Shown here piece after piece: positions 34,312 through 45,336 of a stretch of DNA of 64,000 nucleotides (the stretch's first letter is position 1; each line of letters begins with the position of its first letter). The position numbers and the translations under genes were made by a program. A model generated the notes under the pieces. That model did no database searches. It was not told where the DNA came from and was given only the letters and a program-made list of their open reading frames with translations. Source of the stretch: Isoetes taiwanensis (Eukaryota > Streptophyta > Lycopodiopsida > Isoetales > Isoetaceae); contig JAJEKV010000031.1 in NCBI GenBank assembly GCA_021234155.1, positions 863,614 to 927,613 of the forward strand, in the 5' to 3' direction.

Positions 34312-35727
34312 TCAAGAGTTAGAGTATTCGGGCCGCCGCTTTTTAATAGGCTGAACCATATTAATGTGATAATGTGGTCCGCCATGATATGGTTTTAATC
34401 GGGATCCATTGATCAATGTTGGCCATAAATGTCCATCCAGATCTTCTTTGATGATAAACGGTCCTAACCAACGTGTTTTCAATTTTCCAGGATATTTGAA
34501 GAACCTGGAATCATAAAGTAAGACTTTATCACCCTTTTTATAGTCATGGCGACGTAATTTATGATCAAACCAAGCTTTTTGACGATCCTTGGCCACTTGT
34601 TGAGCCCAAACAGTTTGTTGCCTAGTCTCATCCAATTGTTCTAATTTGAGAAGCCGATGTTCTAAGGATTGTACATCCCCTAGCCTCTCTTTGATAGCAA
34701 TACGAAGACTAGATATGACAAATTCAGCTGGTAAAACTGCCTCTACACCATAAGAAAGTGAAATGGTGTTTGTCCAGTTGCACATTTGAAAGTGGTGCGA
34801 TAGGCCCACAATATGGCAGGCAGTTTGGTTTCCCAATCAGTACGGGTGGAATCACAAACTTTACGCATGATATTGATGAGAATCTTATTGGTTGATTCTG
34901 CCTAACCATTGGCATGGGGGTAATATGGAGTAGACTTTCTATGCATTATGAGAAAGTCTGTTGTAAGTATTTCCACAGTCTCATTGATAAAGTGCACACC
35001 ACGATCCGAGACTAATTCAATTGGGCATCCAAATCTGGTAATAATTTGCTGGTATAGTACTTTGGCCACACTCTTAGCCATGTTGTCTTTCAATGCCCCG
35101 CCTCCTACCCATTTGGTATGATAGTCAGCTAAAATCAATATGTACTGGCTCTCGTGATATACAAAGCAGAGGTGTTATAGGACCAACGAAATCCATGCCC
35201 CATTTCTCGAATGGGCCCAAAGGTAAAATTGGATGTAATGGCATGTAATTACGTGGTCCAGGTTTTCCTACTCTTTGGCAGATATCACAAGTTCTGGCCC
35301 AAGCAAAAGAATCTTTGAAAAGAGTAGGCCATTAAAACCCACTTTGGAGTATTTTCTTTGATGTAAGCTCACCAGAAAAATGTCCTCCTCCAATGCCATC
35401 ATGGGCTTCTCTAAAAAGGTCATTAATCTCATGGGGCAAAATGCAACGTCGTAGTACATGGTCTTTACCTTTCTTATATAATTGCCTAGAAATTAAACAA
35501 AATGGAGAAGCTTTTTTCACAAAGTCTCTCTTTTGAGAGATGTCCATTCCTTTAGGACAATCTCCTGTAGCCAAATATTCCATAATTCCTGCATACCAAG
35601 GTAGTACTGCATTCACTCTAAATAGATTAGCATCAGGGAGTTCATCATTTATTCCCATTGGTGGTTCACCATTGGGAATTCGTGATAAATGATCGTGCAC
35701 CGTGAGAAGTGCCCGGCTTAAGGACAA
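34312..35727 (-). pseudogene. Ty3 integrase, broken
   Basis: Integrase joins element DNA ends to the host chromosome. Read in order: KKGKDHVLRRCILPHEINDL then EAHDGIGGGHFSGELT (HHCC region, about 35,480-35,340); the catalytic core WVGGGALKDNMAKSVAKVLY, ELVSDRGVHFINE and STPYYPHANG (35,138-34,902); and, after a frameshift, the C-terminal KKGDKVLLYD and KLKTRWLGPFIIKE, the GPY/F module (34,836-34,312). Stops and frameshifts between the blocks make it inactive. No chromodomain follows, unlike the element at 45-59 kb. Confidence 0.85.
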
Positions 35728-36353
35728 TCTTGAAATTATACTCCTGTAATATCAACAACCAACAGTGTATACGTCCAGTCACACATGGTTTGTTTATTAC
35801 CTGGTGATCTACATAGAACACAAAGCAATTTCCCAGGAGGTAGTGTCGAAACTTTTGGACCGCATATACCATGCCAAGTCCCTCGCTCGCGGGTAGAATA
35901 ATTTTGTTCAAATTTTGTTAAGTTGTTTGCTAGCATAATAGATTGGCTGATCTCTCTTACAATCTTTTGTTGAGTTAGTACAGCCCCCAATTGCGCTTTT
36001 GAAGCATCAATATGTACATGGAATGGTTTGTCCCATTGTGGTGTGATCGTAATGGGTGCTTTTGCTAATATTTCCTTTTAAATGGACAAAGGAATCTTGA
36101 CATTCGTTAGTCCATATGAACCTCTTTGTTTGAGCTTGTTAATTCGCTCAAAGGGGTTGCAATCTTAGAGATATTTTTTCCAAAGCTTTGTAATAGTTTA
36201 CTTTGCCTAGAAAGCGCCTGAGTTGGGTAATGTCGCTTGGTGGAGGCATCTCTAAGATTACCTTAACTTTGTCAGGATCTGTAATCAATCCCTCTTTACA
36301 GACTATATGGCCTAATAATAAACCATGTGTTACCAAAAATGTGCACTTTTCTG

Positions 36354-36370
36354 GAATATGTAGCAAAATA
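36354..36370. repeat. 17-bp target duplication (left) of the SINE-like insert
   Basis: GAATATGTAGCAAAATA occurs here and again at 36,784-36,800, directly bordering a 413-bp segment that interrupts the RT frame. Confidence 0.85.
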
Positions 36371-36783
36371 ACAGGGGGTTCCAGGGGGATTTGATATAGA
36401 TATAATTCTTGAAACCATAGACCATATCCCTAAAACAATTCAATGGGTTACTATTAAAAAAAATATGGATTTAAGATAAAAAATAGTCACATTAGCTCAC
36501 TGGTTAGATTGGTTAAAGTAGTCTTATTAGGACATTGAGTTATTTTGGTAGAGGCTCGAATCCCCGTATTTCATATTCTAAAACCTTAAGCGAAACCGTA
36601 TAGAGGCTCGATATACTATCAAAACCTTAGGCAAACTCGTATTTGACATCTTAAAATCATAGGCGTCCCCAATCATAAATGAGCATAATCGAAACGAGAG
36701 GTGTCCAGAGGCTTCAACATACAGTCTGGGCCGTAGGATCGACAGATCCGGCGACTATGGTAGTCCGGGGTGCACCTCGTTTA
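36371..36783 (+). mobile_element. SINE-like insertion (413 bp) in the RT gene
   Basis: A non-coding segment splits the RT frame and is bordered by a perfect 17-bp duplication, the length expected from target-primed retrotransposition. Near 36,487 it has TTAGCTCACTGGTTAGA and, about 60 bases on, GAGGCTCGAATCCCCG, close to the A and B boxes of tRNA-type pol III promoters. The boxes lie about 115 bases inside rather than at the start, and there is no A-rich tail, so the exact class is uncertain. The sequence has two related internal motifs (GTATAGAGGCTCGATA and TAGAGGCTCGAATC). Confidence 0.6.
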
Positions 36784-38080
36784 GAATATGTAGCAAAATA
36801 TGGATTTAACGAGACTCCAAATGCTCGACATCTCTGAAAACATTTTTGAAGTCCGTTCAAATGTTGCGACCATTCACTAAAGACGGTAAAGTCGTCGAAT
36901 GAAGGTGCCAATATATCCCTTGAATACTTGTAGCATAATCCTTTGAAATAAGGATGGGGCGTTAGTAAGGCCAAAAGGCATGACACGATAAGCATAGGTT
37001 CCAAATTGGGTAATGAATGTTGTTTTTAATTGATCTTCCGGGTGGATACGAATTTGATTGTATCCACTGAATCCATCCATGAATGAGTAACATTCATGTC
37101 CAGCAACATTTTCAAGAACCTGGTCTGTAAAGGGCAAAGGAAAGTGATCCTTTTCAGTGACATCATTCAACCTGCGATAATCAATGCATACTCTTAATTT
37201 TCCATTCTTTTTCTTAACAATGACCACAGTGTGATACCCAAATACTAGTTTCTACTTCATAGATAAATCCTCGCTTTGTAGCAAACTTTGTATTTCTTTT
37301 TTCAACTGTTTGAGCATAACTAGGATTCATCCTATATGCTCGTTGATACACGGGTTTTGCATTTGGCATAAGGGGTATTCTCAATTGACAAGTATCTGGA
37401 TGTATGCCACGTAAAATCTTGGTAATTCCATGCAAAAATATCTCTATAATTTTCCAACAACAAAGTGGCTTCTTGTAATATTCCTGGCGGTAAGTGAGCC
37501 CCAATTTTTATTATTTTCTTATTCTCAGGAGTACCCAGATTTATTTCTTGAAGTTCAGGTGCTTCAAGATAAGGTTTAAGTTGTCCCTTCTCTAAACCAT
37601 GTGCTGGTTTAGGTGACACTTCCGCTTTTCCCTCAGTCACTTTTGTGAAATGCTCTGGATAGTCTTGGACAGCTTCTACCATGAGACATGAACATGTTTC
37701 CTTTTCAAGTTCATACTCAGAATAAATATTGACATTATAAAAATTTTCTTCCTCTTCAAAACCTTCATAGACATCCTCTTCATTATCACTATCAGAAAGT
37801 ACCACATTATCTTCAATAATAGTGGTAATGCCCGTGGGTAAATTGATTTTAGTCAGTTTTCCATCCTTGGCCAAGGTTAATGTATCATTGCACCAATCAT
37901 GTAAAGCTCTGGATTGTCTTAACCATGGTCTACCCAATAGTAGCTGATAATCCCTTACTTTAACTTGGGTGTCGAAAATACTACAAAATCCCTCGCAAAA
38001 CTCTAAATCTCCAATCATAAACACCACAGATTTTAATATTCCAAGGGGTTGCACTTTTCACCGGTCCCGCCATCTTTACA

Positions 38081-39868
38081 TCAAAGGAGCTTTTGTAAGT
38101 CCAGAATCAGAGTCTTTTTCCTTAATGTGTTGGTCATAATATTCACCCCAGCCCCACCATCGATGGGTACATTGGGTATTATGAGTCCATTCATTTCTAC
38201 TTTTACCATTGGATTGCTTTTATCCATTGGCTCAGATTTATAAGTTGTAATTATATCACGAGTGTGATATAACTCCGCAGGTATGCCTAATTCAGGCACG
38301 TAAATTCCCAAAAGTTTAAGGGGTACTTGGATCAGAGTTTCTTGCACCACTTGGCTCAAGTTGTGGATTTCAACACTGCGATTGTTATTTTCCACTGGAA
38401 ATTCTTTAAAACCTGGTAAATATTTAGCAACCACTTTAAGTGGTGTTGGAATAAGTAGCTCGTGTACTTGAGCTTTCAATTTTGTTAAATCATCAGTATT
38501 GTGATCAACCATAGACTTATCTTGTTCATCATTTTCATGTTGTAAGTTATCTATTTGATTTTTGACAAAATCAAATACTTCTTTCTCTTGTTCAATATCA
38601 GGATACCTATTTTGTGTACCCCTCGGATTTCCCTTTGGAAAATCTGAAATCGTGATGGCATCCTTATTAGCCTTAGCACGAGTTATAGCATTAACTGCAT
38701 ATTCAAGGCTAATCATTCTTGCGTCTTCCGCTTTAACATCTACTTGCTCCTTAGAGTCTGTAGATTTCTCTTTCTTTGGTTTTCTACATTCACGAGAGTA
38801 ATGTCCCTTACCCCCGCAATTCCAACACTCAATTACTCTTGTATTCCTATGTTCCTTAGTTTCTGGAATCACAGCAAAAGTTTGAGCAGTATCCCTTTCT
38901 TTCTTTTTGTTAAAATAACAATCTTTAGTATTGTGATTATCTTTCTCACAGATATGACAATACTTTCTCTCAGAATTAGATCGGCATTCGTTGGCATAGT
39001 GTCCAGGCTTAGAGCATCTGGTACACCAAATTAAAGTTCTATTTCTTTCACCCAGAGACAATTTTCGCATGTCTTGTTCCATTGTTTGCAATTTTGATTG
39101 CATTTCTTTCATACTTTTAATCTCATGTGCAACTTGCTTTTGCACAATGGATTCCAGTTCAGGCTTGTTGCTCTTGTCAACAGCCAAAATACCAGTAATC
39201 ACAGCAGCTCTTTTAACTGCCAGATCTAAAGTACTTGGAGCATCTAATTCTAGTTGTTGCTTCAAACGAGTTGGAAATCCCTCAATGAACCAGGCAACCA
39301 CATCTTCCTGATGGGGTTCCGGTTGCATTTGATTGGTAAGTTCTAGTACTCGTAAAGAAAAGTTTCTTGGATGCTCTCCTGGTTTGATTTGTAATGCACG
39401 GACCTCATCCTTTAACTCTTTATTTGTAGGAGTGGTTTGAAATAGATTTAAAAATAATGTACGCATCTCAGACCAATTGGTGAAATTGGCTGAAGATCCA
39501 TTGATCCAATCTGCTGGTTTTCCATCTAAAGTAGTAGGAAATAGCATTAATCTGTGGGCGTCAGTATCCTGCCCATTCAGAGAGCTAATATTTTCAAATT
39601 GTCTCACATGTGTTTTGGCTTGGTACTCACAAGTTTTACCAGACCCATACCGAGGATAAGAAATTATAGGCTTAGATGTTAGAGCAGATGCCCCAGATGC
39701 AGATGAAGTCATGGTAAAAATATTTTTTAAATCTGGCAAGATCTCAGAATGTCTTTCAGCAGCTAATTTTTCCTTAGCTCTACGCTCACGTCTTTCTGCT
39801 CTTTCTAATTCTTGTTTATCACGCAATTCTTTGCGCTTTTGCCTTTCCTCAGCAAGGCTTTTGTACAT
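38081..39868 (-). CDS. Ty3 Gag (595 codons) running into protease
   Basis: Gag forms the virus-like particle and binds element RNA. The frame is intact for 595 codons from an ATG at 39,868. A charged helical N-terminus (about residues 1-45) is followed by the retrotransposon-gag domain (MLFPTTLDGKPADWI, YFxxFLxxF-like MRTLFLNLFQ, then LRVLELTNQ and GFPTRLKQQLELD, about residues 100-235). Three CCHC zinc knuckles follow: CTRCSKPGHYANEC, CHICEKDNHNTKDC and CWNCGGKGHYSREC (about residues 285-375). The frame ends within the protease start, IPNVPIDGGAGVNIM. It begins about 115 bases after the PBS. It is the best-preserved gene of this element. Confidence 0.9.
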   Translation of the reverse strand: MYKSLAEERQKRKELRDKQELERAERRERRAKEKLAAERHSEILPDLKNIFTMTSSASGASALTSKPIISYPRYGSGKTCEYQAKTHVRQFENISSLNGQDTDAHRLMLFPTTLDGKPADWINGSSANFTNWSEMRTLFLNLFQTTPTNKELKDEVRALQIKPGEHPRNFSLRVLELTNQMQPEPHQEDVVAWFIEGFPTRLKQQLELDAPSTLDLAVKRAAVITGILAVDKSNKPELESIVQKQVAHEIKSMKEMQSKLQTMEQDMRKLSLGERNRTLIWCTRCSKPGHYANECRSNSERKYCHICEKDNHNTKDCYFNKKKERDTAQTFAVIPETKEHRNTRVIECWNCGGKGHYSRECRKPKKEKSTDSKEQVDVKAEDARMISLEYAVNAITRAKANKDAITISDFPKGNPRGTQNRYPDIEQEKEVFDFVKNQIDNLQHENDEQDKSMVDHNTDDLTKLKAQVHELLIPTPLKVVAKYLPGFKEFPVENNNRSVEIHNLSQVVQETLIQVPLKLLGIYVPELGIPAELYHTRDIITTYKSEPMDKSNPMVKVEMNGLIIPNVPIDGGAGVNIMTNTLRKKTLILDLQKLL

Positions 39869-39983
39869 AAAAGAAAGTATATTTTATCACAGCTTTTGTT
39901 CATGAAAGAAAGTATATTTTATCACAGCTTTTTGCACATGAAAGAAAGCATATGTTATCACAAATCTATGCACTCAATGCCTT

Positions 39984-40001
39984 TCCCCGGCATCGGCGCC
40001 A
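39984..40001 (-). promoter_or_regulatory. Primer binding site, tRNA-Asp type
   Basis: The minus strand reads TGGCGCCGATGCCGGGGA. This matches the complement of the 3' end of plant tRNA-Asp except for one base, and it is the PBS type of Tat/Athila elements. It lies between the LTR end and gag. Confidence 0.75.
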
Positions 40002-40006
40002 AATAC

Positions 40007-41062
40007 GTTAGAGGTCTGTCACCCCTCTAGCACATAACACAGATCCTACAATCTACGGACATCAAATACTTATTAGACCGGAGATTGGAATTGAATGCGA
40101 GATTTAGTGACATACCCAGGATGCATTAAGCCAGTTTGAAAGCTCTCCCATGCTTGCAGTGTCAATGTTCAAGGAAGGAATTTGCTCCATTGCCTAGTAT
40201 GCAAATGTAGAATGGATTTAAAATAGAACACGGCAGAACAATCTAAACAAGATTTACAGATCAATTCTCAAGACAAGTAACAATTCTCATTGATTGATTG
40301 CACAAGAATAACAAGGACAAATATCAACATGGAAAACATGGTAAATTCTTGCATACAGAATGGAATAGCTTTTGCATAGAACAGTTGGGAAACAGATCCT
40401 TCTCTTAAATCTCGGCAAGTATGGACAAATCCGGCCAGGTATGGTCAGATCCGGCTCTCCTCCTCTGGTTTCCGCCCTCCTTCATATGCTGCCGGCCCCT
40501 GCTATATGCTGCCGCTTGTGTTGCTTCACGCCTCTTCCCAAAAATAACGGTTCATATCTTGTTTTCTTTTGCTTTTTAACATAATTGTTGACTTTCAATG
40601 CTTAACATTTAACTTTGCGTTTCATTCCTTTAAGCCACTTAATTGTTTCCCTAGTTTTAAACATTGTATTTTTCCATTGTATGGTCTACGTTGCCCTTGT
40701 TTATGTTAGTGCTTTTACTTCATACTAAGGTACATGTACCTTTTAAAAGCCCAACATTATTTCTACGTTGGCATACTTTTAGTGCCCTTGTTGCCTTATT
40801 AAACCTTCCACATACTTCAAGGTTACTTGCTTGTCTTTTCTTTAGCACATTAAAATATCTACTTCTAACTTGTCTTCAACACACCAACTTAACAACATTA
40901 AAATATCTACTTCTAGCTTGTCTTCAACACACCAACTTAACAACATTAAAATATCTACTTCTAACTTGTCTTCAAGTCTTTTAGTCCGAGTCTTCATCAC
41001 GACGTCTTGCTCGCTTGAAGTATGTTGGGGGTTCTTCTTCCACAAGCTCCAAGTCCCCAACA
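40007..41062 (-). repeat. 5' LTR of the Ty3 element
   Basis: On the minus strand it starts TGTTGGGGAC at 41,062 and ends ...CTAACG a few bases before the PBS (the expected terminal CA is not intact). The U3 contains a 48-bp tandem repeat (about 40,847-40,973 on the plus strand). Its first 390 bases recur, inverted, at 31,466-31,855; the remaining ~660 bases have no second copy in the window. Confidence 0.75.
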
Positions 41063-42500
41063 GATCCCAGCATCCATATTGAAGCAGTGCTCAGTATCAC
41101 ATGTAGTGGCTGGACTGGCCTGACCAACTTAGCATAACGTCTCCGGATTTGATCATACACTGGAGTATTTCGAAGGATACGACATTCATCCTCAACATCT
41201 CCCATTGCAGCATTGACAAATTCCAATCCATCTACCCATCTCAATTCCGAGATGGTGTGAACCTGTGCGAATCGAGACAATGAGTCTGCTCGGTCTCATA
41301 GGCAAATGGGTATGCAGATAGGGGCCCCGTTCCAATGTGGTGTTTATATGGTAATGTGATGTCTTGACCTATTCAAGGGCACTGACATTCAAGAGCTTGT
41401 TGAGGAAGCAAGCATCAAGATATTGCCTCAAGCTATGGCAATATGCTTCTGTTTATGTATACATCTGTGCTCCTACACACTCCATCTTGCCAACCACTGA
41501 GCTCTCTTTTTCCTCCAGCAGGCCTTGAGGCACTGAGGCCCCATGGCCATGGTATAAGCCACGTTAAGGGGACAAGCATCGTCCATATTGACCACCTTGT
41601 GAAAGTAGATGATGTGGCGATCAAGGGCCGCCCTCTGAAGAGGCAAGAAACCTGTCTATTGCAATAATATTTGATATGGGACCATGGACTTCAACCCTAG
41701 TGTCCATGCTAAGAATGTTTTGTGCACCTGCTCCAAATCATTCTAGGTAGTGAAGGGCACCTTGGGCCACAGAATTCAATCCTATATAAAAAGAACGGGC
41801 TCTACTAAAATCCTAAATGGGTGCGATTGATGAGCCCAATCATAAATCCCGCTCTGTGACTATTGTTCTTCATTGCATATAGCGCCTTCTAGCCTGCTGT
41901 TGCTCGTAGCTGGATGGAAGTCTCCTAGTGCATAGTAGAAGGAAACTACACTTTCAAATATTTGTAGGTGGGTGCCACTTCCACATTTTCCCCCGGTAAC
42001 TGAAGAAGGGGCCCCTTGACTGACGTGAGGATGATATGAGGACCACCTTAGTCTTGGCCAGGTTGGCACGCATGTCAGTCGCCTGATAGAATCTGTCCAG
42101 GGCATTGAGATGGCACTGCATATCTGCCGGAGTGTAAGCTAGGAGATCTACATCATTAGCATATATTAGCTGCCTGGTGGTCTGATGCAAAAGTTGAGCT
42201 CCGTTGGTCCCATTGCCAACAAGCCAGCTCTCCAATTGATCAATGTAAAGCCTAAATAGTGTTGGAGATGGAGGGCATCTCTAGTGAACTCCGATATTGC
42301 TATCGAATGGTTAGCCTGTCAACCGGCCTCAGCATGTCTCATATAGCCTTTACAATGCATTATGTAGATTTATAAGGATCCCCAGTTGTCGCAATCTTGC
42401 TCACAGCTTTTCTCGAGGTACAGTGTCAAAGGCCATGGCGAAGTCAACGAAGCAACAACAGATCTTATCGACGGTTCCTATTGTCTTCAATCCTTATCCC
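41063..42500 (-). pseudogene. LINE-B ORF2, right part, interrupted by the Ty3 element
   Basis: Reading down the minus strand: FVDFAMAFDTVPREKL (42,460), GxxRCPPSPTLFRLYIDQLE, then LIYANDVDLLAYTPADMQCH (42,170), where the catalytic YADD is YAND, and NLAKTKVVLISS. The C-terminal LIVSIRTGSHHLGIEMGRW is near 41,290. The last frame (41,280-41,063) ends at ...SIWMLGS, where GATCC and the Ty3 element begin, and continues at 31,465. The YAND change and several stops show that the LINE is inactive. Confidence 0.85.
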
Positions 42501-43218
42501 TATTATATGTTCTCACCTGGAGGTGCTCGACCACATGATCCTTCTCAGCCACCAACACATAGTCCAACACATTAGATCCGCCCCCTTGGTTCTCCTGCCT
42601 GCAACTGCACTTGCAAGATGAGGTATTATGCTAACCTTTAGATTTGAAATATATTAGATAATTTCCAATTTTAGGAACTCTAATTGTCTTTCTATTTTGC
42701 ACCTAATGGAAGCATCGGAGCTTCGAAATTCTATGTGATGAGTAGCCTAAGAATAGATTAGATTGAAGCCATATTTTCTTTTCTCTTAATTGACCATTTG
42801 TAAAAACTTTGCATAAATTTTGTACAGTAGGTGGTTAAAAGTCTTGACCCCATTTCTTCATTCAAACCCATCTTGTCACTTCTATAATTCAAACAGTTAA
42901 GCTTTCCTACAATTTCCATGAGTGTTACTTGTTTGCATGGGTTTCAACTAAGCTCGAGGATTATTTCTAGGTTGTTTGCATGCCGTGTTGCAAACATGGG
43001 TGAAGATGTTCAATTAGAAGAAAGTCTCGATTTGCCTCTAATATGTCCAAACCCATATCCTATCTTATCTATCTAGTCTAGACATATATAATGCAGTTTG
43101 TTATTTTCCATTGTTTTTGTTCCACCCGAGTTTTTCCGTGCCGCAATCCTTTTCCGTGTCATCTTCCTGCAACAGCTTGATCCGGCATTGATATATATAA
43201 GAAGCTCTGCTCCCATTC
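42501..43218. other. Gene-free stretch
   Basis: AT-rich, no ORF above ~70 codons with recognisable content and no repeat boundary seen. Confidence 0.35.
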
Positions 43219-43455
43219 TTAGGCACTATAATTTTCAGCTTTGCACGAAGTTACTCTACTTCGATTCGTTAGAAGTAAGTATGCTTTATCAGTATGCATC
43301 ATTCTGATTAGTATGCTTTTGGTTTTTCTACAAAAATCTAGTAGCGATGCTATAAATCTTTGGCCCTTTCTCATCTTTGTGTTTATAGTTTGCCTCAGAT
43401 TTGAAAGGAAAATACCTGTGAAATCAATTAACGCTCTCTTTTTCTCAAGCCAAAA

Positions 43456-44548
43456 TGTATGCATCAGTCTACTCTGGTGGTTTTGCTCTGCTAGATTGGA
43501 TTTCAAAACAGCCTGCAAATATGGGAGATTGGAGACATCTTCTTCTTCTACATTTCGATTTTTTCCGACCACTTGATCGATTTCCTCTTGGACCTTTCCC
43601 ATTCCTGCCAAAAAATTTGCATTGTAATCCCAATTCAAAATACTACCCAGAAGAAATAAAACGAATTCAATACTACGGAGAAGAAACAAAACCCAAAAAA
43701 ATGAAGCATTTAAGAATTGCACGGGTAAAAGAGACCTTCCTACCTCAACAATCGCTTTAATATTTTCGTTTTCGAGCCCCTTTGCCAGCAGCACGTCCAA
43801 AAGATCATGTCTGGATCTGGATTCCGCCCCTTTCTCTGCTATTTTTGTTCTGGGCTCCTGCACTATGGATTCCAAAAATGCGTCTAATTCCTTATGCAGC
43901 CTCTTCATCCTGCACTCATAACCCTGCAAATCAAGCCAGGCCAAAAAGGGCAAAAAACATCGCCCACATTAAAAGCTCCAACGAGCAGAGATGTCTCCTG
44001 AACCAGACACTGGAACCAATCCGCTCCTTCGTCGTTATCCTTGCCGAAATATTTCTTCCCCATAGCCATTTTGATCATGGCATTTGTGTCCAGATTGGAT
44101 AGCCTGGAATTCAAATTGATAGCTCTGTTTCCAGCGCTATCCTCTACAATAGATTGAATAGTGCAAGAAATCTCTTCGGATCTGATATGGGAGCTTTCCT
44201 GGAGCCGTTTGTGGGTGAAAAGCTCGATGATACAGAGCTTTCTCATATCCCTCCAATGGGGGCCAAATTGGGCCATGTAATATCTGTGGAATTGTAGAAA
44301 AGAAGGCGCCCAAATGCCGGATTTGGTCTGCATGCACGGGATGCGTCGTGGGCTTTGAAAAACTTCATAGCCATCTCCGGCGAAGAAGCCGCAACGCAAT
44401 CTATGGAGCCAAGGCGAAGGAAAATCAAAGGGCCATATCTTATACAACTGATGGCAGAGGCTGTGGAAATCCCGAGAGATTGCAAAATACAAATAGTATC
44501 TTCTACTTGATCAGAAGGAGACATAAAGCAGAAATTAAACAGGCCCAC
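43456..44548 (-). pseudogene. Cytochrome P450 (CYP71-clan type), truncated
   Basis: Plant A-type P450s are ER-bound haem mono-oxygenases of secondary metabolism. The minus strand shows YGPLIFLRLGSIDCVAASSP, MAMKFFKAHDASRACRPN and FYNSTDIT. After a frameshift come FGPHWRDMRKLC (helix C WR..RK), LFTHKRLQ, MIKMAMGKKYFGKDNDEGAD, LVGAFNVGD, FLAWLDLQGYECRMKRLHKE and DLLDVLLAKG up to IVE and a GT donor near 43,740. A second exon remnant (about 43,640-43,490) has MGKVQEEIDQVVGKNRNVEE and LPYLQAVLK. The I-helix AGTDTS, ExxR, PERF and haem Cys regions are absent: coding diverges right after YLQAVLK. It cannot bind haem. Confidence 0.8.
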
Positions 44549-44699
44549 AAGCTGTATGCTTCTGTCGGACGGTCATTTTCCGAACAAGCTTGGTTGGACT
44601 CGTTGCAAGAGACAAACCCGACATCAAAAGATTCAAGCGAGCATTCAGAATATCCAAATATTTGCTAGCAGGACTTTTCACCTTGCGATGAAGAAATTG

Positions 44700-45331
44700 T
44701 AGTGTCTTTTTTACTATAGTCTCATCGAAGTGAAGACAATTTTTTTTCAAGGACGTATGACTTATAATAAATACTCAACAAAGTTCCAAAGGAAGTCTCA
44801 GATGAGACGGGAGACGCATATAGAATTGCTAGAACATCTCAAAACTTCACTTTTCCCTATTCTTTTACATTCAAAACTTCATTTTTCCCTATTCTTATAT
44901 CCAGCATTGCAAAAATGCTTGAAGGGCCTGAGGGCACTTAAGTAAACTGTTTGTTTTGTCCAAGAAGTTTTTTCGACTTTGTTGTGTGTTGGTTTTGACT
45001 TGCAAAGAGCTCTTTCCTTTTTCTTTTATGTGAGGAATGTACTAGATTTATCCTTTTAGGGTTGAATACAAATATAAATTATTTGCCATCACTTGCTTGC
45101 TTCCTTCTATTTTTGTTGGGGATGAATGCATGCAATGGAAGTGTGGGTATGGGATCTCTTCCAAACCGAGCTCCCATCTTTTTTGTGAATATGTTAAGTA
45201 TAGTACTCCATCTTCCAGGTTAATACAGTGCTCAATATTCAAGGTTAACATATTTGTATGTGGACAAACATCACACTCGCAGTGGCATTTTTCTCTGAAG
45301 CTTGGTTTTATATTTGGACTCGTCAATGATG
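44700..45331. other. Gene-free stretch before the chromovirus
   Basis: A 92-codon ORF on the minus strand (45,326-45,048) has no recognisable feature. A short duplicated phrase (CAAAACTTCA.TTTTCCCTATTCTT) occurs at about 44,839 and 44,875. Confidence 0.35.
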
Positions 45332-45336
45332 ATGCC
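45332..45336. repeat. Target site duplication ATGCC (left)
   Basis: Matches ATGCC at 58,674-58,678 outside the other LTR. Confidence 0.85.

Larger units (their letters stand above)
35666..38070 (-). pseudogene. Ty3 protease-RT-RNase H region, broken
   Basis: The protease core PIDGGAGVNIM lies at the end of the gag frame (about 38,150) and continues in 38,054-37,332 (LLLGRPWLRQSRALHDW). RT motifs follow: [31 protein letters not shown] and MPFGLTNAPSLFQR (37,227-36,900), then FDDFTVF, the catalytic FxDD box, in another frame. The RT is interrupted by a 413-bp SINE-like insertion (36,371-36,783), then resumes with GLLLGHIVCKEG and LRRFLGKVNYY. RNase H includes QKIVREISQSIMLANNLTKF-like and YAVQKFRHYLLG stretches to 35,666. 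Multiple frameshifts. Confidence 0.8.
31466..41062 (-). mobile_element. Ty3-group retrotransposon with inverted U3 termini
   Basis: A 9.6-kb element inserted in a LINE. Its right end is a normal 5' LTR (about 40,007-41,062) with PBS and gag following on the minus strand. Its left end is not a direct 3' LTR but an inverted copy of the first 390 bases of that LTR. Both ends therefore read TGTTGGGGAC inward, and both are flanked by the 5-bp duplication GATCC. Coding order on the minus strand: gag with three zinc knuckles, protease, RT, RNase H, integrase with GPF module, then extra ORFs. The pre-integration LINE frame is restored by deleting the element plus one GATCC. The tRNA-Asp-like PBS and the extra ORFs downstream of pol fit the Tat/Athila side of Ty3 elements (family knowledge; lineage inferred). 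Confidence 0.85.

Noticed and set aside
36485-36565. tRNA gene
   Set aside because: A- and B-box-like words are present, but no cloverleaf or acceptor stem can be formed; better seen as SINE promoter sequence.
31466-41062. Ordinary pair of direct LTRs
   Set aside because: The two copies are in opposite orientation and cover only 390 bases of a ~1,050-base LTR.
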